Assembly (NCBI GenBank): GCA_021234155.1
Contig: JAJEKV010000001.1
Coordinates: 37,682,826 to 37,746,825 of the forward strand
Reading direction: 5' to 3'
Origin: Isoetes taiwanensis
Taxonomy: Eukaryota > Streptophyta > Lycopodiopsida > Isoetales > Isoetaceae
Length of the DNA: 64,000 nt
Of the stretch, positions 39,018 to 48,657 are shown one piece after another (position 1 is the stretch's first letter; each line of letters opens with the position of its first letter). Position numbers and translations under genes: made by a program. The notes beneath the pieces were generated by a model. The model did no database searches, was not told the DNA's origin, and saw nothing but the letters and a program-made list of their open reading frames with translations.

Positions 39018-40259
39018 CTAAGGTTGCTCCCCCCGTATCCTACGGGCGAGGGCTAGATCCTTAGGCATTATGGTGACCCTCTTTGCGTGGATAGCGCAAA
39101 GATTGGCGTCACCAAAAAGTGCCACCAAGTAGGCTTCAGCAGCCTCTTGGAGCGCCAAAATTGCAAAGGTCTGGAAACGGAGATCGGTCTTGAACTGCTG
39201 TGCGATCTCCCGTACCAGCCTCTGAAAAGGTAGCTTCCTGATCAGAAGCTCTGTAGACTTCTGAAATTTGCGGATTTCCCGCAAGGCCACGGTACCGGGT
39301 CGGTACCTATGAGGCTTCCTCTGTGCTCCGGGCTTCGCAGGCGGCCCCGTTGGTGCTGGCACCGTCTTAGCCCCAACAGCCGGTCGGGAGCTATCCACCC
39401 GCTGCTGCCTCCGGTCGGCACTCGTCTTCTTGCCAAAAGCCCCGACAGTCCTTAGTTTCTCTTTATATTGACTGCCGGCCTTATGGGCTAGACCCTTCCT
39501 CCGGTGCTTAACAGTCTGATGCTTCGGGGTTGGGTCCGGCCCACTCCCAGATGCTCCTCCATCTTGCTGGTCCCGCTGGTCTTGCCGGTCCCGCTCCTCC
39601 TGCTCGAGCTTCTCCCGCTCTTCCCGGGCTCTCCTCAGATCTTCCTGAATCTGAGCAAACACCTGGGCTGCAGCACGGCGATTAAGTTCAGCTTGGTACC
39701 GCTGTGGTCGCAGACCCATGTCTATCTGAATGGTTGTCAGGTAGTCGATGCTGATATCGGGGATTTCTCCCCATACAAAACTGTTGGACTCCTCCCGCCA
39801 ACGGTATGGGGGAACCTCAATGGCTCTGCCATCAATGACGGCAAAGCCGTCCCCGAGGTACCTGTATTCCCTTCCACGGGCTGCCGTGTCGGCCCGCTCA
39901 ATTTCCCGGTGGTCATCCTCTCTGGCCAAACCCCTGATACGGTCGGCCTCTGCCCTGATATCTTCCTCCTCCGTATGGCCTTCCTGCTCGGGAGGATAAA
40001 ATTTGATGAGCATCATAACCATATCAGGTTGCTCAACAATGGTATAGGGAAGCTGGCGAAGGTTCAGCCGGATGAGGAATGGCTCTGAGAAGTGATAGAT
40101 AGGATATGGAATCCTATCGTTGTTCTCAAACCTGTTCACCAGCTCATCTAACAAGATATCAATGAGGGCTGGGTCAGTAGCCATGTGCTTGGCAATCATG
40201 GCGTAGATCTCCACGATGCTCAAGGTAGTTGGATCTGGGGCGCTCTTGGTGATGGCCAT
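39018..40259 (-). CDS. Chromovirus ORF A: unknown domain fused to histone H3
   Basis: An intact 413-codon frame from ATG 40257-40259. Residues 1-190 form an unrecognised mostly helical domain; 190-232 is Glu/Arg/Gln-rich and probably coiled coil; 246-314 is basic and Pro-rich. Residues 315-413 are a histone H3 fold from [16 protein letters not shown] to the very C-terminus (ARRIRGEQP), exactly the 99 residues of H3 K37-A135 with no indel. About 87 of 99 match plant H3.3 as I recall it. Y41 and L90 (H3.3 signature) are kept, position 87 is Phe, and changes include D77Q, G102A and E105G. K56, K79, C110, H113, K115, K122 and D123 remain. A degraded tail may be present: GKKTSADRR for the K9 region and [10 protein letters not shown] for the K27 region. 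Confidence 0.9.
   Translation of the reverse strand: MAITKSAPDPTTLSIVEIYAMIAKHMATDPALIDILLDELVNRFENNDRIPYPIYHFSEPFLIRLNLRQLPYTIVEQPDMVMMLIKFYPPEQEGHTEEEDIRAEADRIRGLAREDDHREIERADTAARGREYRYLGDGFAVIDGRAIEVPPYRWREESNSFVWGEIPDISIDYLTTIQIDMGLRPQRYQAELNRRAAAQVFAQIQEDLRRAREEREKLEQEERDRQDQRDQQDGGASGSGPDPTPKHQTVKHRRKGLAHKAGSQYKEKLRTVGAFGKKTSADRRQQRVDSSRPAVGAKTVPAPTGPPAKPGAQRKPHRYRPGTVALREIRKFQKSTELLIRKLPFQRLVREIAQQFKTDLRFQTFAILALQEAAEAYLVALFGDANLCAIHAKRVTIMPKDLALARRIRGEQP
39021..39317 (-). other. Histone H3 core domain inside ORF A
   Basis: Helix alphaN ([14 protein letters not shown]), alpha1 ([14 protein letters not shown]), loop 1 (KTDLRF, canonical length, so not CENH3-like), alpha2 ([20 protein letters not shown]), loop 2 (HAKRVT) and alpha3 ([11 protein letters not shown]) can all be placed. 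No intron interrupts the segment, although plant H3.3 genes usually have introns, which fits capture from mRNA. Dimerisation with H4 is plausible from the conserved interface residues; this is inference. Confidence 0.95.
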
Positions 40260-41019
40260 AGCGGCGCTATGATGGGAAAAAAAAAGGCGGGTAATGAGGC
40301 GCTGGCGGCGAAGGGGATGACAAAGGGGGCGCTAAGATGCACAAGGCACAAGGGCGCAGGAGCAAGGTCCGGTCTGGTGGCGATGGCGGAGGGCGGCTCA
40401 GGCGGTTGGAGGCGCGGAAGCAAAAGCAAATGACAAGAAATGGTTTGTTAAACGGCCACTCAACTTTTAAAATTTCAAATTTTTTTCCTTATTAACTTCG
40501 AAATTTTATTATTAAAAAAATTATACGGCGGAAATACGCGCAACCTACGGTCGGGCGCCGGCTGCATTATACGGGCTTCCGCCTCGACTGGGCGTCGTCG
40601 AAAAGCAAGCGGCGCCCGAGTTGACCTGGCGGGCCCGCGTTGACTCGGGTCTGACGGGTCGGGCGCCGACAAAGATTTCGAAGCGCCGCCTTTGACTACA
40701 AAACTACAAAAGGCAAGCGGCGCCCGAGTTTGTTTTTGGGCCTGCCCTTGACCATTTTTCGCCTAGATTGACTGTTCTAGGGTAATTCGAGTACGCCCGA
40801 TCCAATGGAACCATCATCTACGTCATTTGAGCTACCCACTGACACCTGTTAGGCCTCCAATCTTGGGCCCTCCACTTCAAAGCTACAATTTCTTAACTTA
40901 TCCTAACACCAAGCCAAACAACAAAGAGAACTAACGACACATTGACTTAGCCTCCTCCTTACTACCGTGCTACGAGTTAGTGTTTGGCCAGTGCTATGAT
41001 TTCGAGCAACCGAAATCAC
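40260..41019 (-). other. Chromovirus leader between PBS and ORF A
   Basis: No ORF is supported. Two direct copies of GCAAGCGGCGCCCGAGTT (near 40605 and 40712) lie in a GC-rich block; an A/T-rich stretch with AATAATAAAATTTCG (minus strand) follows near 40500. The C/G-rich block near 40270-40430 directly precedes the ATG. Confidence 0.5.
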
Positions 41020-41032
41020 GGCTCTGATACCA
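41020..41032 (-). promoter_or_regulatory. PBS of the chromovirus (initiator-Met tRNA)
   Basis: The minus strand reads TGGTATCAGAGCC, the standard plant iMet primer site, one base inside the 5' LTR. Confidence 0.95.
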
Positions 41033-41033
41033 C

Positions 41034-42650
41034 TGTGACGCTCCCAGAATATATACGACCCTCGGACGTATACATACGGGGACTTTCCCCTCCCATGGCG
41101 ACCATCTCACCATGAGCAGGGCCCTCCGTCTGTTTCGGGCCATCTATGAAATGAGGCCCGAAGAAGGACACGAAGGGGTCATTCGGCCCACGCCTTCAAT
41201 GGGACTCCTACGTCGCGGAAGCATGAATACAAGGGTTAGCACACAGCACGACTATACATAAATAACCACCACGAAGGGTGGCGCATCCATCCAAAATACC
41301 AACGGCATAGAATATGCATCTAATCCTAAGAAAACGCCCAAAACCCAGGTTCTACCCCGGCTCAGACTCCAGTGAGGATCGACTGACGGCTGGGCCTCAA
41401 GAGATCAGCAGACCGAGTCTTGGCATGGCGTTGGCTGGCATAGAACATCGGCTAGGGTTGTCCACTCCATCCGCCCCTCCTGTGCACACTTTGCAGATGG
41501 GTCAATTCATGCTATGGCTTCGCTATAGCCTTCCGGAGACGCAGGTTCAAGGGATCACCCTTTTGAGCCTACTCCAGGTTCATGACGCCTGGTCCGATGA
41601 GGCAGGTCGGGGAAGCGTCCCCTTCCAGAATCACAGTGGTTCCATGGGTGAGCTAGAGAATACGTGCCGCATCAGCGACCCCCGCATCCGTACCCGACTT
41701 ACTCACCCTAAATCTACTCAAAGTGCGAGGTGCTCCATACGGATCACACCTCTACACCCAGGGAGTGTCAGACCCATACCCGGCCCTCTACGTGACCGGC
41801 TATCAGGCCTAGCCCACTGTAGGAGTCTCAGGAGCCTTGTATGCTCATGCAAGACCCCACCCCTCATGTCACCACTGTGTTCCTTGTCTGGTGCTCAGCC
41901 AGACCATAGCATCTAGGACCCGGTGGGCTCTTGTGCACAGGCCGCATCTAATGGGACTCTACAGGGCGCTATCTAGAAGCAAACTACAATACACGGTTCA
42001 GAGGTCTCTACCCCCCCGTAATTCCCCCGTTTCAGAGTCAGATTAAACAAAGAACAAACAATCCATCCTTTCAGAGTAAGAACCAGAATTGAATATAAAG
42101 AGAACTTGCTTGTACAATCAAGGGTTAGTTTCTATGATTGAATCACAAAGAGAACAGAGAAACGGACACAACCAAGCGTTATCTAGAATCCACATAGCCA
42201 CCTACCTGAATTCTGGCTGGACTCGTTTCCATGGGGCGCCTCCATCTCCTGGGAGTTGAGAATTCAGCTGTTGATTCACAGGGACGACTGGTATGGTGGC
42301 TCTCTGCTGGTGTATGATGGCGCTCAGCTCCTGGCCTTCCTTGGTCGATCTTCAGGAGTCAATCACAGGGATAGGGGTCAAGTTGGCATCCTAACTTGGC
42401 AACCCCCATGCTGCCCAATCGATTGGGGCAGGTGGCGCCTTCCCAAACAGTAATTAGCCTAATTAAGTTATTATCTTTAATGTATTAAATTAGCATAGCT
42501 AATTTAATCCTTTTAAGAGTAACCCCCATGGTTACAATTAAGTTCCCATACCCCCATGGTGGCGTACCTTTAGGGGGGTGACGTGCTTGTATTTGTACAT
42601 GTCCCGTATGAATACGTGACGTAGACCGTATAAATACGTGGAACGTCACA
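41034..42650 (-). repeat. 5' LTR of the chromovirus
   Basis: 1617 bp, TGTGACG ... CGTCACA. It includes a 48-bp segment (42451-42498) missing from the 3' LTR. Differences from 29129-30699 cluster at CGG versus CAG/CCAG/CTGG sites. Confidence 0.9.
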
Positions 42651-45048
42651 TGAGGAGTCCACCCAGCGTGGCCATCCATGACCTTCGTCCAAAAGGGAAG
42701 CCGCCAGTCAGAGGTAAGAAACCGGGGGCGTGGAGGGGCTCCCGGTGAAGCATATGGAGAAGGAGCCATGCCCGTGGGTGTGGGCTGCTGAGCCTGCTCC
42801 CTGAATTCACGTACAAGGTCGGGATCAAAAGCGTTGCACAATCTATCCCATTCAGAAGTGGAGAGCTGAGTATAGACAGGAGGACTATCCCATCCCGTGG
42901 GTACTGTCTTGCTATCCAGAAGGGCACGCAATTGATTGTATCCTGCCAAATGCTGCATATAAACTTGAGCAAACGGAAGATCTTCAGGATGCCCAAGATT
43001 CTTTCGCACCTGTTCCAGCACTTCGGCTTGCCAGAGAGGTAAATGATGAGCAAGCTCTGGCATGTACTCCTGATGAAGAGTGTGAGTCTGATCATGATCT
43101 GCCAGAGAGGGGTTGCTATCCAAGAGCAACCATTGAACCTGTGAGTCACCCTGAAAGTTCTGATGGGGCCCGTCACGAAATTTGTCCTGGGTATCAGCGA
43201 GATAGAAGTCATGGAAGATGTACACCATCGGCTGGACAACTCGGAAAGTGATTAAATCAGGGTCCTCACAGTGAAGGAGGTCGAAGACCAAAAGGACACA
43301 GAGCAAACCTTTGTCTGCTATTGAGAGGTCCGGCCAAATGCGGAAAAAATCCGCATTGCGCAGGGGAACATCAACCTTACCATCTGCGGCGTACCACTTG
43401 AAAAGAAAGTAGTGGCGTCGGGCAACCACATAATCCAGGTAACTGGAAGGAATAGGAAAATCCACAGATGTGTGGATCCCAAGACTAAAATAGCCTTCCT
43501 GTTTGGTTTGGGCTTCTTCAGCAGATTGAACTGCTTGCTGGAGCTGATGTTCCAGGTCATGGATCCGGTGGTCCTTTTCTAACAGAAGACGTGACTGATC
43601 ACGGACCCGTTTCGGAGGTCACGGGAGTCTGGAGGCACAGCGTTGCAATCTTAGCGTCATCAACAATTTTCTGCTTCTGGGCTTCTGTAAGCTGAACCTG
43701 TAGTCAGCGTGGAAAGCTGAGCTTATAAGGAGGTGAGGCGAGCATCACGCTCGGTCAGATCATGAACTTGAGTGCGGTAAGTCCGAGAAAGCTCTGCATA
43801 CAAGGTGTCGAGCTTAGCAATGTCTTTCTCCTTGTCACTCAAGAGGGTGTCCTTTGTCTTGTTCTGCTCCAACAATTCCTGAATAGTGGTTTGTAACTGA
43901 GCCTACTGATCATCAAGCAGGCTGGTCCGATCTTCAGCAGTCTTGAGATCCTCACGGACCCGTAAAAAGGCCTCGTGCTTTTCTTGAAGCTGTGTCTCCA
44001 GAGTGTGCACTTGCTGGGTAGCAGCTTGAAGGTCTTGGTGAACCTTATCTGAGGCCTCCAGGGATGCTTGAACCCCTTGCATGAGAGCTTCCTGTGATTC
44101 GTGTAACTTGAGGGCAGCAGCTTGAACATCCTGCTGATATTGATACAGGAGCTGGCGAGGATGTGGAGGTGGAGGGCCCTGTGGTGGTCGTGTTTGGGAC
44201 GTCTGAGAGACATGATGAGAAGTGGAGGGCGTGGCTTCAGAGGAAGAAGAGGAAACAGTGACATGGGTATGGTTTTGTTGATCATGACCAGGAGAAGTTT
44301 GGCGTGAAGGTGCAGCCTGTTGGGTTTGGCGCCGGGAATGCAAAGACTGCTGAGTGGTGGCATGAGAAGCAGAAGGGGACGCAGGAACAGGAAGATAATG
44401 ACGAATAAGAGCTTGAAGATGGCCACCCACCGAAAGTTCTGAGACTGAGGAGGGGTTAGCCCGAAGGCGATCTACTTCTTGGAGGAGTCTGTAAAACAAC
44501 ATTTGTGGCCAATCAAGAAAGTGAGTGGAGCAGACGGCCGTGATAACCACATTGTAGAATGGTTTATTGATATGGGTGTTCTTGATGGAATACCCAAGGA
44601 ATTTACGCCATAGAAATTTGACAAAAGTGTCATGAGGCCTTGCGATATTGGTGAGGCGATGCATGTTTGCTTGATATTGAACAGCGCCAAACTCAGTGAC
44701 ATCAATATCTTGTAAAGCAGCCCAAGATAAACAAGGTGTTTGCAAGGGAATACGGAATACCTCAGAAATCAGGGGCTGAGTAAGCAAGATCGTGGTTCCA
44801 TCGACCACAGTGGCAAATCCTTCTGGACGATTGACGATATTAGCCACAAACTGCTTCAATTGGTCGGGATTTGGTGCCGGAAGGTCCATTTGGGAGAATT
44901 CATAAAGCTTGTGGCGTTCCGCAACTTCCCGATTTGGGCCAACAAGGGCTTCCCGAAAGGTGGGCGTCAAGAAAGACGCCGACTCGAAAATAGCCGGATC
45001 CCTGGGAGTAGAAGCTTGTAGGGTCGGAAATTTGGGTGCAGGAACCAT
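42651..45048 (-). pseudogene. Post-pol ORF of the outer element, N-terminal and middle part
   Basis: Starts at ATG 45046-45048 (MVPAPKFPTLQASTPRDPAI). An N-terminal globular domain (LKQFVANIVNRPEGFATVV, LLTQPLISEVFRIPLQ, FVKFLWRKFLGYSIKN) vaguely recalls the 'putative plant transposon protein' domain of plant LTR elements. A Ser/Gln-rich linker and a long coiled coil (ALMQGVQASLEASDKVHQDL and onward) follow, with TAG at 43903 and TAA near 43735. A C-terminal globular part reads FPIPSSYLDYVVARRHYFLF and DFFRIWPDLSIADKGLLCVL. The location after pol is where Athila-type elements carry env-like genes, but I see no signal peptide or membrane anchor. Confidence 0.55.
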
Positions 45049-45548
45049 GGTGAAGAGCGTCAGACAGGAACCTGAAGGATGATCTTGAGAAGGCGGAGAG
45101 CGGAGAGCGGAAGACGAAAACACAGAGAGACGAAAAGGAATTAGGGCGCACAAGTGTTGGCGAAGGGGCATGAGGAGGATAAACCAGCAACCGTTGATGA
45201 TGCCAGGTGGCAACAGATGCGAAGGAGGCGTTTGAGAGGCAAAATTTTGGCTAAGTCCCCAAAGGGTAAAGGGAGAAGCAATGAACGGTGAAGATGAGAC
45301 GTAAGAGAGTGATCAGATGTGATAGCTGTCAAAAGGACGCACATTAATGTTCGACGGGCGTGAAAAGAAGGAATGGTAGTTAATGCTGGCAACTCGAAGT
45401 GAGATATCATTAAAACGAAGGTGTCAGAAGGTACTATGGCTAGATATGCGGCGGGAGAAAAGATTCTCCATTTAGAAACAGCCTTGCATTGCAACCACGT
45501 TGGCAAATTTTCTGATTGGTCCACGTCGACAGGAAGGTCCTCGGTTGG

Positions 45549-45557
45549 CTATATAAG
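45549..45557 (+). promoter_or_regulatory. TATA box for the antisense ORF
   Basis: CTATATAAG on the plus strand, 30 bases before the ATG at 45587. Confidence 0.5.
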
Positions 45558-45586
45558 ACGAACAGGGAGCGAAGCGGAGACATCCA

Positions 45587-45853
45587 ATGGCGCTCAGTAT
45601 GTCTGCTGCTGGTCTGCACGATAAGTGCACTATGCCTTCCAACTGCCTGGAGTGGATTACTTGTAAAATGGACTGTCTGGACCTCTGGCGGTGCCACAAT
45701 CGTGGCATTGCCATGGACGGGTGGTGTGCCGGCATGGCTGAGCATGCCGATCCCCATACCAACGGGATGGAGGTGATTCTGCACCTGCGCTGGGACCCTG
45801 AGCATAACTGGTACCACATCCTGCGTATCACCTGTGCTCCGAACCCGGAGTAG
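45587..45853 (+). CDS. Small Cys-rich antisense ORF inside the outer element
   Basis: 88 codons on the strand opposite to gag-pol, between pol and the post-pol ORF. Seven Cys, with blocks LHDKCTMPSNCLEWITCKMD and LRWDPEHNWYHILRITC, and balanced composition unlike the shadow frames around it. A TATA box lies 30 bp upstream and a cluster of hairpins directly downstream. Additional antisense ORFs in this position are known from Tat-lineage plant elements such as Grande. No family recognised; no clear signal peptide. Confidence 0.5.
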   Translation: MALSMSAAGLHDKCTMPSNCLEWITCKMDCLDLWRCHNRGIAMDGWCAGMAEHADPHTNGMEVILHLRWDPEHNWYHILRITCAPNPE

Positions 45854-45882
45854 AGGGTGTTCTCCTTAGGACTTAGTAGATA

Positions 45883-45945
45883 GGGCTCTGAGCCCGTTTT
45901 TGTAAATAGGGCACTGCCCATAGCAGAAATAGCTGGGCTCTGCCC
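45883..45945. terminator. Three GGGC hairpins between convergent ORFs
   Basis: GGGCTCTGAGCCC (45883-45895), GGGCACTGCCC (45909-45919) and GGGCTCTGCCC (45935-45945), separated by TTTTTGTAAA-type spacers. They lie between the end of the antisense ORF (45853) and the end of pol (45992). A role in 3'-end formation is inference. Confidence 0.45.
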
Positions 45946-45991
45946 ACATTTTGTAAAAAATTCCACCTATATAATATAAATATGCCGCCAG

Positions 45992-47605
45992 TTAGTCACT
46001 ATCTGTTGTGTTTGTGTCCGGAACAGCATCTGTGGTATGATTGTCATTTTCTGTTGTATGAAATTGTTTGAGGCGAAAGCCATTAACCAGTGTAGGTAAT
46101 GGAGTTCCATCTAATTCAGCCAGCTTGAAAACGCTGGGTTGCACCACTTGAACAATTTGATAAGGGCCAAGCCATCGAAACTTTAACTTGCCCGGAAAAT
46201 TTTTGTAACGAGAATCATAAAGAAGAACCAAATCGCCTTCGTTGAATGTTTTTGTCTTAAGTCTTTTGTCATGCAAGGATATCTGCAACCGTTGTCCATG
46301 AAGAACACGAATATAAGCATCACGCCTAAGTTCATCCAACTGTTCCAATTGATAAATCCTTTCTTTGAGTGCCGCGGGCGGATTATGGGCTGTAGCTAGT
46401 TGAAAACGGAGAGTTGGAAGAATGTATTGAAAGGGCATTAGAGCTTCTTGACCATAAACCAATTTGAAAGGAGTGTGACCAGTAGCTATTTTGAAACAAG
46501 TATTGTAAGCCCAAAGAACAGTAGGAAGCTTGTTTTGCCAATCAGTGCGAGAAGCATCACAAATTTTTTTGAGAATTGTGACCAGAGTTTTGTTGGTGCT
46601 TTCAGCCAAACCGTTCCCTTGAGGATAGTAAGGTGTGCTCTTGTGATGATGTATCAGTAGATAATCCGTTAGCTCCTTGATGGTATGATTGATGAAATGG
46701 ACACCTCGATCACTGACCAGCTCCGTGGGGCAGCCAAAACGCGTGATGATTTGTTGATAGATGACCTTGGTTGTGCTTGCCGCAGTGTTGTCTGGAAGGG
46801 CGCAAGCTTCCGCCCATTTGGTAGCGTAGTCAGTGAGAACCAGAATGTAGCGGGCACGGGTGTGCCTCGCAGGAGGATCAATGGGTCCCACAAAATCCAT
46901 CCCCCATTTGCTGAAAGGAAGTGGCGTGGCGACCGACGTCAATGGAAGAGCGTCACGGGCCGTGGGCCTTCCCACACGCTGACAAGCATCACACGTGCGG
47001 GCGTGGGCGTGAGCGTCTTTGAAGAGCGTGGGCCAAAAATAACCTGCCAGAAGGATTTTTCGTGCCGTGGTGTCACCATGAAAATGACCACCACCGAGCC
47101 CTTCATGGGCTTCTCGGACAATATCTGGGACCTCATGAGGGAGAACACAACGTCGAAGGACGGTATCCTTGCCCCTTTTATAAAGATGGCCTGCAACCAT
47201 GGTGTAGTCACGGACCGCGCGGAGAAATTGGTGTCGACGGGATTGACGCTTGGCTGGAGAGAGCGTGGCATCCTCTGGTGGAAGAGCGTCTGTGAGGAGA
47301 TACTGCTGAAAGTCGTGGAACCAATGGGGCGTTGCCGTGACCAGAAAGAGTTGAGCGTCAGGAAAGGCGTCTGAGACTCCCGTGGAGGGATCATCTGTGT
47401 GGATGCGTGAAAGATAATCCGGGACAACATGAGATTTGCCGGCCTTGTGAACAATTTCAAAAGGTGCAAATTCTTGCAGAAGGAGAACCCAACGAGCAAT
47501 GCGGCCCGTGGGCGTGGATTTGTTGATCAAATAAAGGAGTGTTGGGTGGTCAACAAAGAATTTGATCTGACTGCCTAAAAGATAGTGGCCGGAGGCGTTG
47601 GACAC
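45992..47605 (-). CDS. Outer element RNase H end and integrase
   Basis: An uninterrupted 537-codon frame. Residues 1-70 are the RNase H C-terminus (FFVDHPTLLYLINK, IVHKAGKSHVVPDYLSR). The integrase zinc domain has HEGLGGGHFHGD and CDACQR (Cys205, Cys208). The core has GMDFVGPI (Asp237), LVSDRGVHF (Asp299) and NGLAESTNK (Glu335), a D,D-35-E triad. It ends with the GPYQIVQVVQPSVFKLAELD tail and no chromodomain. The frame is joined to the rest of pol through a shift near 47612-47760. Confidence 0.9.
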   Translation of the reverse strand: MSNASGHYLLGSQIKFFVDHPTLLYLINKSTPTGRIARWVLLLQEFAPFEIVHKAGKSHVVPDYLSRIHTDDPSTGVSDAFPDAQLFLVTATPHWFHDFQQYLLTDALPPEDATLSPAKRQSRRHQFLRAVRDYTMVAGHLYKRGKDTVLRRCVLPHEVPDIVREAHEGLGGGHFHGDTTARKILLAGYFWPTLFKDAHAHARTCDACQRVGRPTARDALPLTSVATPLPFSKWGMDFVGPIDPPARHTRARYILVLTDYATKWAEACALPDNTAASTTKVIYQQIITRFGCPTELVSDRGVHFINHTIKELTDYLLIHHHKSTPYYPQGNGLAESTNKTLVTILKKICDASRTDWQNKLPTVLWAYNTCFKIATGHTPFKLVYGQEALMPFQYILPTLRFQLATAHNPPAALKERIYQLEQLDELRRDAYIRVLHGQRLQISLHDKRLKTKTFNEGDLVLLYDSRYKNFPGKLKFRWLGPYQIVQVVQPSVFKLAELDGTPLPTLVNGFRLKQFHTTENDNHTTDAVPDTNTTDSD

Positions 47606-47757
47606 GTAAAAATTAAACCCAAGGCTTTACGCCTGCGTGGCAGAGTAATTGCGCTTCGCCAGGATTGAGTTTTCTGGCGGCATATCGGTTTGGTTTGTCG
47701 ATTGTGCGCATCATATTCTTGAGAAAGAACAGCTCCAATAGCTTAACGCCGAGACAT

Positions 47758-48582
47758 CTACATGGACGGAAAGGGCTTGTCCCATTGAGGAGAAACAAGA
47801 ACCGGGCCACGAGTAAGTAAGAGCTTCAACTGTTGGAAAGCAAAGATCCTACCGGGAATTCCAAGCCCGGTGGATTCATCACCGATGAGTTTATGAATGG
47901 GATCTGCAATGGCTGCAAGTCCAGGAATGAAGGTGGAGTAATAATTTACCTTACCCAGGAAAGAGCGTGTCTCCTTGATATTGGCTAGTGCTTGAGCCTT
48001 GAGCACACAACTGATTTTGGCAGGATCCGTGGTGATACCTGCTTTGCTGACAACGTGTCCTAACGAGAACACCAAGTGGCCTTAAAAGGTGCATTTCTCG
48101 GGATTGAGACTAATGCCGGACTCATCACATTTCTGAAAGACGAGTTCCAATTTATCCAAATGGTCATCCATGGAACTGTAGGCAGAGGAGTCATCTTGAA
48201 AAATTTGCAAGAAGGGATTTTCCTTCATAAAATCATGAAAAACCGAGAGCATTATACGTTGAAATGTTGATGGAGAGTTTGATAATCCAAAAGGAACCAC
48301 CTTGTAGGCAAAAGTGCCCCACGGGATGGTGAAAGTTGTCTTGAGTTGATCAGATTCTTTTATTGAGATCTGATTGTAGCCAGAAAAACCATCCATGAAG
48401 GAATACATCTCATGTCCAGCGACCTCTTCCAGAACCTGGTCTGTGAAGGGAAGTGGAAAATGATCACGCTCCGTGGCCCGATTTAGTTTCCGGTAGTCCA
48501 CGCAAACGCGGATCTTTCCATTGTGTTTGAGTGCAATGACAATGGGGCTCACCCATTCAGAATGTTTGACCTCATAGATCAA
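47758..48582 (-). pseudogene. Outer element reverse transcriptase
   Basis: IRVCVDYRKLNRATERDHFP, MYSFMDGFSGYNQISI (first Asp), TFAYKVVPFGLSNSPSTFQR and FLQIFQDDSSAYS (Asp pair in a QDD context). An in-frame stop at 48082-48084 follows NPEKCTF, and the same frame then continues with SLGHVVSKAGITTDPAK to 47758. Confidence 0.85.
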
Positions 48583-48657
48583 ACCTGCAGCAAGGAGTTT
48601 GTCAAGTTCTGCCTTGACGCGATCACGGTAATTGGGGTTGAGCCGGTACTGTCGTTG

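Larger units (their letters stand above)
29129..42650 (-). mobile_element. Nested chromovirus (Ty3/gypsy) carrying a histone H3 domain
   Basis: LTRs 29129-30699 (3') and 41034-42650 (5') start TGTGACG and end CGTCACA. The flanks are CCTCC and CCTCA on the minus strand, a 5-bp duplication with one change. PBS, polypurine tract, Gag, protease, RT, RNase H, integrase and a chromodomain-like tail are all present. Between PBS and Gag lie three accessory ORFs (A: 40259-39018; B: 38814-37417; C: about 37190-36718). This is an unusually large chromovirus. It inserted into the outer element and was itself hit by a hAT MITE. Confidence 0.9.

Noticed and set aside
39021-39317. Histone domain as CENH3 or as an ordinary host histone gene
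   Set aside because: Loop 1 has the canonical H3 length and sequence, so it is not CENH3-like. The domain is in frame with 314 upstream codons of an ORF between the PBS and gag of an LTR-bounded element, so it is not a stand-alone histone gene.
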